Of a stretch of 64,000 nucleotides of DNA, positions 24,741 to 33,364 are shown piece after piece (positions within the stretch are counted from its first letter, which is position 1; each line of letters starts with the position of its first letter). The notes below the pieces were generated by a model. The model worked only from the letters and a program-made list of their open reading frames with translations. It was not told where the DNA came from and did no database searches. The DNA lies in the NCBI GenBank assembly GCA_040392005.1, contig JBEBWT010000003.1:59344-123343 (forward strand), given 5' to 3'. Position numbers and translations under genes: made by a program. This DNA comes from DASRQK01 sp040392005 (GTDB lineage: Bacteria; Bacteroidota; Bacteroidia; Sphingobacteriales; Sphingobacteriaceae).

Positions 24741-25598
24741 TCACTGGAAAACCTCCCAGCTATAATCCATCGCTGCGGCCCAGGCTTCCATATCCAAATC
24801 AAGCCGGAGTGGATGGGTGGTCAGGGCTGCAATAAGGCTTTCAGTCGCAATATTGCCCACCAACTCGTCCTCTGCCATTGGACAGCCTCCGAATCCCCGT
24901 AGAGCCGTGTCAAATCGCCGGCATCCGGCCTCCAGGGCAGCCTGGATCTTGCCCTGGCTTTCCTGTGGCGTACTGTGCAGGTGTATGCCCCATTCCACAT
25001 CCTTGAATTCCCCGCTCAGAAAGGAGTAGAGTTGCTTGATTTTCTCCGGCGTGGAATCACCTACCGTGTCGGCCAGTGCCAGATGCCGCACGCCCAGCCG
25101 GTATAATTTCTCCGTGTATGTTGCCACGATATGTTCATTCCATTCATCTCCGTAGGGATTGCCAAAACCCATGGACAGATACACCAGCGGGATTTTATTG
25201 TTCGCGGCACATATTTCCACAATTTCCTGCACTCTGTCCAGGGATTGCTCGCGGGTGCTGTTGGTATTGCGGAGCTGAAAAGTTTCCGAGACCGAAAAAG
25301 GGAAACCCAACAGGCGGATCCGCTCATGACCGGCAGCTTCCTGTGCCCCCCGTACATTGGCGATAATGGCCAGCAGATCCGTGTCCCTGCCAGCATCCGG
25401 ATCCAGGCCGGCCAGCACCTCTGCCGTATCCCTCAGTTGGGGGATCGCTTTGGGGGATACGAAACTGCCAAAATCCAGCCGGTCAAACCCTACCCGAAGG
25501 AGCAGGTTGAGAAAATGGATTTTCTTTTCCGTTGGAATAAAGGGAATGATTCCCTGCATGGCGTCCCGCGGACATTCGGTGATCGAAACTTTGTTCAT
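24741..25598 (-). CDS. mvaB: hydroxymethylglutaryl-CoA lyase
   Basis: 285 residues. Splits HMG-CoA into acetyl-CoA and acetoacetate, the last step of leucine breakdown. The active-site set can be placed: Arg11-Asp12 (CPRDA in place of the more common GPRDG), His206 and His208 (GIHLHST), and Cys239 in the G-loop GFGGCPMA. The SFVSPKAIPQLRDT segment (45-58) is typical. It starts 19 nt after sppA on the same strand. No other leucine-degradation genes lie beside it, though an acyl-CoA dehydrogenase is 18 kb away. Confidence 0.9.
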   Translation of the reverse strand: MNKVSITECPRDAMQGIIPFIPTEKKIHFLNLLLRVGFDRLDFGSFVSPKAIPQLRDTAEVLAGLDPDAGRDTDLLAIIANVRGAQEAAGHERIRLLGFPFSVSETFQLRNTNSTREQSLDRVQEIVEICAANNKIPLVYLSMGFGNPYGDEWNEHIVATYTEKLYRLGVRHLALADTVGDSTPEKIKQLYSFLSGEFKDVEWGIHLHSTPQESQGKIQAALEAGCRRFDTALRGFGGCPMAEDELVGNIATESLIAALTTHPLRLDLDMEAWAAAMDYSWEVFQ

Positions 25599-25617
25599 GT
25601 CGAAACCTTGTTCATGA

Positions 25618-27396
25618 TCAATAAATCGTAATCTGATAAGGAAGGAGGGCCATCATTCCAGTTTGATCCAATACCTTTTTCATGGATTCGTAATGATCAT
25701 AAAAGGCACCAAATTCGGAACGTCCATACCAGGATTTGATTTTGTCAGTAGATCCTCCCAACAGACTGGCAAACGGATCTTTGATGGCCGGATATTTGAC
25801 AATCTGATAATCTTCTATACCAGCTTTGGACGCTGCTGCTGCGATGGCATCGTTTATACTGCCCAGCCGGTCCACCAGACCATTGGCCACGGCCTGCTCT
25901 CCGCTCCAGACACGTCCCTGTCCGATGCTGTCCACCTGTTCAGGCGTCATATGACGTCCGTTGGCTACTCTTTTGAGGAAAGTCTGGTAAATACGGTTTA
26001 CTTCCACCTGCAAAATTTGTTTCTCATCGGCTGAGAGCGGGCGATCGAAACTGCCACTCAGGAAATCCGCGTATTCTCCGGTTTTCACACCGTCAAAGGT
26101 CACACCCAGATTTTTGTTCCATAGTTTTTGCATATTCGGGATCGTACCAAAAACCCCGATGGATCCGGTGATGGTATTGGGCTGGGCAAAGATGGAATCA
26201 GCCGCTGCCGCAATATAATAACCGCCGGAAGCCGCCACATCCCCCATAGAAACAATGACCGGTTTCTCCTGTCTGAGCAGATCCACTTCCCGCCAGATCA
26301 CTTCCGAGGCCAGTGCACTGCCACCCGGTGAATTGATTCGGAATACCACTGCCTTTACCTTATCGTCCCTGCGCATCTTACGCAATTCCCGGGAAATCTT
26401 TTCCGAACCAATGGATTCATCGCTGCCTTCACCCCCCGCAATGGTCCCTACCGCATACACCACCGCGATGCGGTCCCGTCCCGCAACAGACTTGGAACCG
26501 GATGCTGTTGGTTTGTAGTTGCGCAGGGAAATGGTATTGATATCTTTTTTAGGATCGATTTCCAGTTTTTCCTTCAGATTGGTCAGCAGTTCATCCTTGT
26601 ACATCAGACCATCGGCCAATCCGTATCTGACCGCATCATCTGCATTGCGCACCAGGAATTGATCGGCGATCCTGTGCAGAGAATCCACAGGCATCTTTCT
26701 GCTATCCGCAATTTCAGCGAGGAAATGCTGATAGATACTTCCCACATAGGAGTTGACCTGTTCCCGGTTGGCAGCACTCATCTTTTCCTGGATCAGCGGC
26801 TCGACCGCACTCTTGAAGGTGCCCACCTTGACCACCTGCATATCGATTCCGATCTTGTCCAGTGTTCCCTTAATGAATGATATTTCAGTCGCCAGTCCCC
26901 TGAAATCCAGTGCACCTTCCGGATTGACATAGATCTCATCGGCCGTCGAGGCAAGGTAATAGGCCCTTTGCGAATAGCCTTCACTGTAAGCCACAATAAA
27001 TTTATCGGTATTTTTGAAACTGATCAATGCATCCCTGATCTCCTGTAATGTGGCAAAACTGGCAGACACAAAGGACATATCCAGTAGAATACCTTTGATC
27101 TTATCATCTGTTTCGGCCCCTTTGATCCGGTTCAGTATATCATCCAGTCCCAGGCTTCTGGTAGTCTGCAGTCCGGGAATATCCAATTCCTCAAATGGAT
27201 TTGGAATTGTTCTTTCAGTAATCTCATGATCCATAGGGATATAAAGAATGGAGTTTTCTGACACCAGCGTCGTTTTTTCCTTCATGGCAGAATTGACCAG
27301 GGATCCTACGATCGCCATCACAATCAAAAGCAGGATGATTCCCGAAATGACTACGCCCGTGACGGTGGCCAAAACATATTTGAAAAATGATCTCAT
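25618..27396 (-). CDS. sppA: signal peptide peptidase SppA, 67 kDa type
   Basis: 592 residues, an inner-membrane serine protease that degrades cleaved signal peptides. One N-terminal transmembrane helix (about 12-33) precedes two tandem S49 domains. The catalytic dyad is split between them as expected: Lys195 in KVGTFKSAVEP of the first domain and Ser390 in GDVAASGGYY of the second. First gene of sppA-mvaB; a TAACTTTG -7-like element lies 56 nt upstream. Confidence 0.96.
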   Translation of the reverse strand: MRSFFKYVLATVTGVVISGIILLLIVMAIVGSLVNSAMKEKTTLVSENSILYIPMDHEITERTIPNPFEELDIPGLQTTRSLGLDDILNRIKGAETDDKIKGILLDMSFVSASFATLQEIRDALISFKNTDKFIVAYSEGYSQRAYYLASTADEIYVNPEGALDFRGLATEISFIKGTLDKIGIDMQVVKVGTFKSAVEPLIQEKMSAANREQVNSYVGSIYQHFLAEIADSRKMPVDSLHRIADQFLVRNADDAVRYGLADGLMYKDELLTNLKEKLEIDPKKDINTISLRNYKPTASGSKSVAGRDRIAVVYAVGTIAGGEGSDESIGSEKISRELRKMRRDDKVKAVVFRINSPGGSALASEVIWREVDLLRQEKPVIVSMGDVAASGGYYIAAAADSIFAQPNTITGSIGVFGTIPNMQKLWNKNLGVTFDGVKTGEYADFLSGSFDRPLSADEKQILQVEVNRIYQTFLKRVANGRHMTPEQVDSIGQGRVWSGEQAVANGLVDRLGSINDAIAAAASKAGIEDYQIVKYPAIKDPFASLLGGSTDKIKSWYGRSEFGAFYDHYESMKKVLDQTGMMALLPYQITIY

Positions 27397-27429
27397 AATT
27401 TTTTAACTTCTTTTCCGTATTTTGTTATG

Positions 27430-27460
27430 TATATTTGACTTAATTATTAATACAAAGTTA
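27430..27460. promoter_or_regulatory. divergent -7 elements between sppA and folK
   Basis: TATATTTG on plus (27430-27437) points to folK and TAACTTTG on minus (27453-27460) points to sppA. They face across the 71-bp spacer so that the two transcripts would overlap slightly at their 5' ends. -33 elements are not obvious. Confidence 0.4.
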
Positions 27461-27467
27461 CAAAAAG

Positions 27468-27983
27468 ATGCCGGTTGTTTATCTATTGCTGGGAGCAAAT
27501 CTGGGAGAGCGGGAAGTACAGTTGTATTCAGCAAGAAATGCGATTGCCGGCTCCATCGGTCAGATCACGGCGCAATCTTCCGTTTATGAAACCGCCAGTT
27601 GGGGCAATAAGGAGGAGCAACCGGACTTTCTGAACCAGGCGATTGGAGTACTGACCGGATTGACTGCAGAAGAAGTCCTGGAGGAAATTAACCGGATTGA
27701 GGCCCGTTTGGGCCGGGTCCGGAAGGAAAGATGGGATGCGCGCATCATCGACATCGATATTTTGTTTTATGACAGGGATCTGGTGGATCTTCCCCACCTT
27801 CAGATTCCCCACCGGTATTTTCAGGAGCGGAATTTTGCCATGGTTCCCATGAATGAGATTGCACCGGATCTGGTGCACCCATCGCTCGGTAAAACCGTCA
27901 AAGAATTACTGTCTGAGTCCAAAGACCCACTTGAAGTACGGCTATATGAATCTGAACTGTCATTTAAATCTGAACTGCCATGA
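27468..27983 (+). CDS. folK: 2-amino-4-hydroxy-6-hydroxymethyldihydropteridine pyrophosphokinase
   Basis: 171 residues. Transfers pyrophosphate from ATP to the pterin before FolP (35.4 kb) joins it to p-aminobenzoate. Motifs: LLLGANLGERE, SSVYETASWG, QPDFLNQ and the signature RWDARIIDIDILFYD (about 88-102). The C-terminus carries a short duplicated ending, ESELSFKSEL, from a direct repeat in the DNA, beyond the usual family end. The stop overlaps the next gene by 4 nt (ATGA). Confidence 0.95.
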   Translation: MPVVYLLLGANLGEREVQLYSARNAIAGSIGQITAQSSVYETASWGNKEEQPDFLNQAIGVLTGLTAEEVLEEINRIEARLGRVRKERWDARIIDIDILFYDRDLVDLPHLQIPHRYFQERNFAMVPMNEIAPDLVHPSLGKTVKELLSESKDPLEVRLYESELSFKSELP

Positions 27984-28339
27984 ATTTCACAGAAGCAAAC
28001 ATGGATTACCTGATGGACCTGTCAGGAGGTGACCGGTCTATCATTAGGGAGATGGTACAATTATTTTTGACCCAGACGCCGGGCCACCTCGAATTGCTGG
28101 CCGGTTATATTGAAAACCGGGATTGGGAAAATACCCGCTCGATGGCGCACCACATCAAACCTACGCTGTCCTATATGGGGGCAGAGGACATGCGGAAAAT
28201 CTTGCAGGAAATAGAAAGTATGGCTGCTGAAAAGCAGGATATGGATCGATTAGTCTCCGCTTTTGATCCGCTCCGTCAAAGATTTGAAGTATTATTTGCT
28301 GAGCTGAAAACGTATCTTGACTCTATTACCGACTCCTGA
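27980..28339 (+). CDS. single-domain HPt (histidine phosphotransfer) protein
   Basis: 119 residues, essentially one four-helix HPt domain. The phospho-accepting His is probably His57 in MAHHIKPTLSYMG (consensus AHxLKG). Such proteins relay phosphate between hybrid kinases and response regulators. Here it overlaps folK by 4 nt and has no kinase next to it; the nearest histidine kinases are 18-25 kb away and neither shows a receiver domain. Its partners are therefore unknown. It is convergent with pssA and overlaps its 3' end by 14 nt. Confidence 0.85.
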   Translation: MNFTEANMDYLMDLSGGDRSIIREMVQLFLTQTPGHLELLAGYIENRDWENTRSMAHHIKPTLSYMGAEDMRKILQEIESMAAEKQDMDRLVSAFDPLRQRFEVLFAELKTYLDSITDS

Positions 28340-29027
28340 AATGGAGGAAGGAAAGCCCAAAGTACAGAAGCAGTATCAGCGGAATGGCCGGCAGTTTCAG
28401 ACCCAGCAGTAAGCCCGCACTCAGCAGGAGAAACAGATATTTATACTTGTTTTCCTGCCAGGAAAGGGATTTTAGCTTCATGGAGAAAAGCCGGAACTCG
28501 CTGATCAATAACCAACTGGTGATCAGGATGCTGCCAAGCAGAAAAACCGGATGAGTGACCAAACCTCCTATGCCCGGCATCAGGCTGCTTTGTGCAATAA
28601 ATGGCAAAGACAGCACATAAAAAGCATTCATCGGCGTATTCAAGCCTATAAAATCACTTTGTTGCCGCTCATCCAGATTGAATTTGGCCAGGCGGAGCGC
28701 AGAGAATACGGTCACTATAAAACCCGCATAGGGCAGCCAGGAAACGGAGGAATCTGATTGTAGTAATAGTTGATAATAGATCAAGCCCGGCAACAATCCG
28801 AAGCTCACCACATCAGCCAGCGAGTCCAGCTCCCTGCCAATGGCCGAACTGACCCGGAGTACCCTCGCGATCAGCCCGTCCATCAAGTCGAACAGCCCGG
28901 AGGCCAGCATACAGAAAGCTACATAATCAAACTGTCCCCTGAAGGCAAAAACAACTCCCACACAGCCACTCAGCAGATTGAGACAAGTGACTGCGTTGGG
29001 AATATTTTTTTTGATTGCCTTAACCAT
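28326..29027 (-). CDS. pssA: CDP-diacylglycerol--serine O-phosphatidyltransferase
   Basis: 233 residues, integral membrane, about 6-8 hydrophobic helices. The CDP-alcohol phosphotransferase motif DGx2ARx8Gx3Dx3D is complete: Asp50, Gly51, Ala54, Arg55, Gly64, Asp68, Asp72. It makes phosphatidylserine, the precursor of phosphatidylethanolamine and, in many Bacteroidota, a starting point for other amino lipids. The start overlaps the end of rho by 8 nt, so the two are probably co-transcribed. Confidence 0.93.
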   Translation of the reverse strand: MVKAIKKNIPNAVTCLNLLSGCVGVVFAFRGQFDYVAFCMLASGLFDLMDGLIARVLRVSSAIGRELDSLADVVSFGLLPGLIYYQLLLQSDSSVSWLPYAGFIVTVFSALRLAKFNLDERQQSDFIGLNTPMNAFYVLSLPFIAQSSLMPGIGGLVTHPVFLLGSILITSWLLISEFRLFSMKLKSLSWQENKYKYLFLLLSAGLLLGLKLPAIPLILLLYFGLSFLHFRSR

Positions 29028-30522
29028 TCATACTGATGAGGAATTCCTCGTTGGACTTGGTGCCCCGCATCTGGGCCAGCAAAAACTCCATGGCTTCCGT
29101 AGAATTCATATCGGCCAGGTGGTTTCTCAGGATCCAGATCCGTTGCAGGGTCTCCCGGTCGTTGAGCAGGTCGTCCCTTCTGGTGCTTGAAGCCGTCAGG
29201 TCGATAGCCGGGAAGATCCGTTTGTTCGACAATTTCCGATCCAGTTGCAGCTCCATGTTTCCGGTACCCTTGAATTCCTCAAAGATTACTTCATCCATTT
29301 TGGAACCGGTATCCGTCAGGGCTGTTGCCAGAATGGTCAGTGAACCGCCATGTTCAATATTCCGGGCAGCTCCGAAGAAACGCTTGGGTTTGTGCAATGC
29401 ATTGGCGTCCACACCACCGGAAAGAATCTTGCCGGAGGCCGGGGCTACCGTGTTATAGGCACGGGCCAGACGGGTGATGGAATCCAGCAGGATCACCACA
29501 TCATGTCCGCATTCCACCATACGTTTTGCTTTTTCCAGTACGATATTGGCGATCTTTACGTGACGCTCCGCAGGTTCGTCAAAGGTAGAAGAAACTACTT
29601 CGGCCCGTACGCTCCTGGCCATATCGGTCACCTCTTCCGGGCGTTCATCGATCAGCAGAATGATCAGATAAACCTCCGGGTGGTTTTTGGCAATGGCATT
29701 GGCCACATCTTTCAGCAACATGGTTTTACCGGTCTTCGGCTGAGCGACGATCAATCCCCGCTGCCCTTTTCCGATAGGCGTAAACAGATCCATGATCCGG
29801 GTCGAATAATTGCCGGTACCGGTAAACAGATTCAATCGCTCGGTGGGGAATAGGGGAGTCAGATAATCAAAAGGTACCCGGTCCCGTACTTCTGCCGGAT
29901 TCTGGCCATTGATCGCTTCAATGCGGACCAGGGGAAAGTATTTTTCACCCTCTTTGGGTGGGCGGATGCTCCCACGGACCGTATCGCCGGTTTTCAGACC
30001 AAATAATTTGATCTGGGATTGGGACACATAGATATCATCCGGAGAGGTCAGATAATTATAATCCGAGGAACGGAGAAAACCATAGCCATCCGGCATGATT
30101 TCCAGTACGCCCTCATTGACGATTACATTATCAAAATCCGGTGTATTTTGGGCATTTTCGGTTCTGCCGTTGGCAGGTTTGTTTTGTTCCGGCACGATCG
30201 CTGTTTCGATTCTTGCGATATCACTTTCATCATCGGCAAATCCGGTATTCCGGTGCAGACCGACAGGCTCACCGCCTGGCTTTATACTGCGGAGCCTTTT
30301 TCTCGGACGTTCATCTGAATAACTGGATTCAACCTGTTTTTCTTCTGTAACATCTTCCGGGGAAGAAGCCGGTTGTGAATTCTGACTTTCCTCATCACCT
30401 GTTTCCACGATGCGTTTGATCAGCTCCTGTTTTCTCAATTTTTCGACATCCTGAATGCCGATCAATGCTGCTATCTCACGCAATTCGGACACGAGCTTCG
30501 CATTCAATTCACTAATATTCAT
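29020..30522 (-). CDS. rho: transcription termination factor Rho
   Basis: 500 residues. N-terminal Rho_N helix bundle (about 1-42), then a polar, charged insertion (about 43-130) that is absent in E. coli Rho, then the cold-shock-like RNA-binding domain (about 132-205) and the hexameric ATPase with Walker A QPKTGKTM (261-268), LLIDERPEEVTDMARSV and the catalytic ATALTDTGSKMDEVI segment. Large N-terminal insertions are usual in Bacteroidota Rho. Its stop overlaps the pssA start by 8 nt. Confidence 0.98.
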   Translation of the reverse strand: MNISELNAKLVSELREIAALIGIQDVEKLRKQELIKRIVETGDEESQNSQPASSPEDVTEEKQVESSYSDERPRKRLRSIKPGGEPVGLHRNTGFADDESDIARIETAIVPEQNKPANGRTENAQNTPDFDNVIVNEGVLEIMPDGYGFLRSSDYNYLTSPDDIYVSQSQIKLFGLKTGDTVRGSIRPPKEGEKYFPLVRIEAINGQNPAEVRDRVPFDYLTPLFPTERLNLFTGTGNYSTRIMDLFTPIGKGQRGLIVAQPKTGKTMLLKDVANAIAKNHPEVYLIILLIDERPEEVTDMARSVRAEVVSSTFDEPAERHVKIANIVLEKAKRMVECGHDVVILLDSITRLARAYNTVAPASGKILSGGVDANALHKPKRFFGAARNIEHGGSLTILATALTDTGSKMDEVIFEEFKGTGNMELQLDRKLSNKRIFPAIDLTASSTRRDDLLNDRETLQRIWILRNHLADMNSTEAMEFLLAQMRGTKSNEEFLISMNG

Positions 30523-30818
30523 TAAATGTAATTATAAAGTAAGGGTTTTGCTATTTATGGTATAGAAATTCAGCCTGTCCCTGCAACTTTAGTTCTGAAA
30601 AAAATCAACAGAAAGTTTCTCGGATTTCAGCCTTTGGCCGTATTAAATCTACGAATCCACAGGCATAAGCAGGATAAATTCTTAAAAGAATTACTCTGCA
30701 AATAAAAGGAATCATTTCCATATTACAAAAAAAATAATCGAAAAATAATTCTTATAATTGCATAATCTTAAAAAAAATCGTGGCCGGGCCATGTAGAACT
30801 AAATATAACTGAGCGGAA
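30523..30818. other. divergent intergenic region between rho and the kinase-like gene
   Basis: 296 bp, A+T-rich, without a convincing small ORF or RNA gene. It contains an inverted repeat AATTCTT / AAGAATT (30677-30683, 30686-30692) with a 2-nt gap, and poly-A tracts near 30726-30776. No clear TAnnTTTG promoter stands out on either strand. Confidence 0.5.
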
Positions 30819-31679
30819 ATGATAATAATTGCTGACGGCGGATCCACCAAAACCAACTGGTGTCTGCTGGACGATTCAGGAAAGAAGATATATTTTAATA
30901 CGGAGGGCTATAATCCGTTTTTTGTGAGTACTGATTACATTCTGGCTTCCCTGCGCAAAGGTCTCCCGAAGGATCTGCCCTTTGACCGCATCCGGGAAGT
31001 CAATTATTACGGGGCCGGTGTGCATAATGAAGAAAAGGCCGCCATTGTGGTCAAAGCGATGCAACAGGTTTTTCCGGTTGCCGAAATTCATGCGGGGCAT
31101 GACCTGATCGCGGCCGCCAGAGCACTGTTGGGCACTCAGGCCGGCTTTGCTGCCATTCTGGGAACCGGTACTAATAGCTGCATCTACGACGGTCAGGAGA
31201 TCACCCATCAGATCAGTTCGGCCGCCTATATTCTGGGTGATGAGGGCAGCGGTTGCTATATAGGTAAAAAATTACTGACCGATTATATACGGGGCTATAT
31301 GCCTGAAGATGTCAGGGCAGAATTCTGGGAAACTTATAAAATCACCCCGGACGATGTCATGGATGCGGTCTATACCAAACCCATGGCCAATCGCTTCTGC
31401 GCCGGCTTTGCCAAATTTGTCTATGACTGTACGGTGAATATCAATTATAACCGGGGGATCGTGGTCAATGCTTTTGATGATTTCTTCCGCAATCTGGTGA
31501 GCAGGTATCCCGATTATCAGTCCTATTCATTCAATTGCATAGGTTCGGTAGGCTATAATTTCAGGAATGTGCTGGAAGAAAAGGCCGTAGAATACGGAAT
31601 GCCTTTTGGCAGGATCGTACGTTCACCGATTGATGATCTGGTACAGTACCATATCAATAAGATGAAGGATCAGGGGTAG
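30819..31679 (+). CDS. BadF/BadG/BcrA-type ATPase, N-acetylglucosamine kinase-like
   Basis: 286 residues of the ASKHA fold. PHOSPHATE-1 motif DGGSTKTNW (6-14), PHOSPHATE-2 ILGTGTNSCIYDG (about 114-126) and ILGDEGSGCYIG (about 138-149) are those of the bacterial relatives of human N-acetylglucosamine kinase. The (R)-2-hydroxyglutaryl-CoA dehydratase activators of the wider family carry Fe-S cysteines; I see no such cysteine pair, so a sugar kinase acting in cell-wall amino-sugar recycling is the better guess. It stands alone, without a transporter or sugar enzyme beside it. Confidence 0.8.
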   Translation: MIIIADGGSTKTNWCLLDDSGKKIYFNTEGYNPFFVSTDYILASLRKGLPKDLPFDRIREVNYYGAGVHNEEKAAIVVKAMQQVFPVAEIHAGHDLIAAARALLGTQAGFAAILGTGTNSCIYDGQEITHQISSAAYILGDEGSGCYIGKKLLTDYIRGYMPEDVRAEFWETYKITPDDVMDAVYTKPMANRFCAGFAKFVYDCTVNINYNRGIVVNAFDDFFRNLVSRYPDYQSYSFNCIGSVGYNFRNVLEEKAVEYGMPFGRIVRSPIDDLVQYHINKMKDQG

Positions 31680-31706
31680 TCTGAGACTCCTTGTGCGGAA
31701 TGCAGG

Positions 31707-32381
31707 TTAAATAGTGGCCTGCACAAAAATTTCTTCCCTGTCCAGCTCTGTTTTGGCGGCACTAATGGTTTTGTGAATCCTGGTGCAGCCTTCCAATAGT
31801 CGGAAACCATTGTTTGCAAGCAATGTTTCTACTTCCTCTTTGTCGTATAGCCTGAAACGCCCGTCCGTAAAAGGCAGGGTCTGCATAAATTCCCTGCTGG
31901 CAAAAGCGAGGCAGCAGATTCCTGCGTCCCGTAGGACCCGGCGGATTTCCTGGAGGAACCGGTCGGGGTGTTCCCAAAAATAAATGGTATTGACACTGAA
32001 TACCCTGTCAAAGGCTTGATCCGGGTAGGGCAACCGGGCTCCGTCGGTCTTTTGGAGCGATACTTTTCCGGACAGCACCTCCTGCTGGTTGATCCGCAAT
32101 CCTTCAGCGATCATGGTTTCCGAAATATCCGTGCCGGCATATTGCAGATTTTCTGCCTGTTGCAGTACATAACCGGCAAACTGTGCATTGCCCGGCCCGA
32201 TTTCCAGAATACGCTGTCCATCCTGGCAGTGGAGCAGTTCGATGGCCTTCATGGTCATCTCCCCGTTGCTCTGGTTCATCCGCTGTGCGACCAGCAGGCC
32301 GTCCGCCCCGGTGGGATTGGCCAGTTGCGCAGCGATCGCACTGTAATCAATTTCCTTATCTGTGGGTTCCTCACCTGCCAT
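31707..32381 (-). CDS. class I SAM-dependent methyltransferase, substrate unknown
   Basis: 224 residues. Methyltransferase fold with motif I ILEIGPGNAQFAGYV (about 58-72), an acidic residue in YAGTDISETM (motif II) and a motif IV-like FDRVFSVNTIYFWEHP (about 123-138). This resembles the Methyltransf_11 group that includes UbiE-like and small-molecule methyltransferases. Its start overlaps the end of ldcA by 11 nt, so it is translated in the same unit, but the link gives no substrate. Confidence 0.85.
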   Translation of the reverse strand: MAGEEPTDKEIDYSAIAAQLANPTGADGLLVAQRMNQSNGEMTMKAIELLHCQDGQRILEIGPGNAQFAGYVLQQAENLQYAGTDISETMIAEGLRINQQEVLSGKVSLQKTDGARLPYPDQAFDRVFSVNTIYFWEHPDRFLQEIRRVLRDAGICCLAFASREFMQTLPFTDGRFRLYDKEEVETLLANNGFRLLEGCTRIHKTISAAKTELDREEIFVQATI

Positions 32382-33312
32382 TGTTGTCTGTATATTTTAA
32401 TTCCACCTGAGCCCCTTTAACGGAAAGTTGTACTTCCCGGCCCAGCATCAATGCGTGATTGTCGGGAATATGCCCCGACGGAAAGTCAAAGGCGACCGGG
32501 TAGGTCAATCCATTGATTTTCTCCAGCACGATTTCTTCCACCGTACTGCCAAAGGGAACCTCCGGATTATCTTTCATTTCAGAGAATCCACCCACAAGCA
32601 ATCCGGCAAGTCGGTCCAGTTTCCCGGCACGTTTCAGGGTCCAGAGCATCCGGTCCACATTGTAGTACTTTTCGCCTATATCTTCGATAAGCAAAACTTT
32701 ATCTTCAAAGTCCATTTCCGAACGGGAGCCCATCACACTTTGGAGCAGCGCCAGATTGCCCCCGATCAACTGTCCGCAACCCTCTCCGTCACGGTTGGAC
32801 GGAGCCTGTGCAGCTGCGGTGCTGTACCGGTAGCTGACCGGCTCTCCGAACAAAGCCTTTCTCAGTGTCTCCAGGGAGGTAGAGGTCCCTTCGGGAATGG
32901 TGGCCGGCATCTGACCGTGTATGGTGGGGATGCCATAAACTGCATGGATGTGGCTGTGCAGCACCGTGATGTCACTGAAGCCGACCAGCCATTTGGGATT
33001 TGCCACAAATTTTGTAAAATCAAGCCGGTCAATGATGCGTACGGTCCCGTATCCCCCTCTTGCCGCAAAAATGACCTTCACTTCCGGATCATCCAGTGCT
33101 GCCTGCAAATCTGCTGTCCGGAGTTCGTCGCTGCCGGCATATTGGTGCAGGCGGCTGGTGACTGTAATCCCCTTTTTCACCCGCAGACTCCAGGATCGAA
33201 GCAGCTTGTGGGCATCTTCCAGTTCTCCGGTCACGAAACTTGCAGGGCAGACAAGAGCCACCAGATCTCCGGCTTTCAGAAATTCAGGCAAAATAGGGGT
33301 TCGCATCATCAT
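32371..33312 (-). CDS. ldcA: LD-carboxypeptidase (peptidase S66)
   Basis: 313 residues. Removes the terminal D-Ala from murein tetrapeptides during cell-wall recycling. The Ser-Glu-His triad fits S66: Ser in LVGFSDITVL (about 108-117), Glu in LLIEDIGEKYYNVDRML and His in PSGHIPDNHA near the C-terminus. No signal peptide, so cytoplasmic. The N-terminus offers three Met codons in a row; the first, at 33312, lies 25 nt after a TATATTTG -7 element. First gene of a two-gene unit with the methyltransferase. Confidence 0.92.
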   Translation of the reverse strand: MMMRTPILPEFLKAGDLVALVCPASFVTGELEDAHKLLRSWSLRVKKGITVTSRLHQYAGSDELRTADLQAALDDPEVKVIFAARGGYGTVRIIDRLDFTKFVANPKWLVGFSDITVLHSHIHAVYGIPTIHGQMPATIPEGTSTSLETLRKALFGEPVSYRYSTAAAQAPSNRDGEGCGQLIGGNLALLQSVMGSRSEMDFEDKVLLIEDIGEKYYNVDRMLWTLKRAGKLDRLAGLLVGGFSEMKDNPEVPFGSTVEEIVLEKINGLTYPVAFDFPSGHIPDNHALMLGREVQLSVKGAQVELKYTDNNGR

Positions 33313-33328
33313 TTTTCACAAATTGGAT

Positions 33329-33336
33329 TATCTTTG
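33329..33336 (+). promoter_or_regulatory. -7 element of the metG promoter
   Basis: TATCTTTG, with the metG TTG start 28 nt downstream. It lies 1 bp from the oppositely oriented ldcA element, so the two promoters are back to back and probably exclude each other. Confidence 0.6.
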
Positions 33337-33337
33337 T

Positions 33338-33345
33338 CAAATATA
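33338..33345 (-). promoter_or_regulatory. -7 element of the ldcA promoter
   Basis: TATATTTG on the minus strand, 25 nt upstream of the ldcA start. It directly abuts the metG -7 element on the other strand. Confidence 0.5.
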
Positions 33346-33364
33346 CTAATTTAAGCGATAGATT

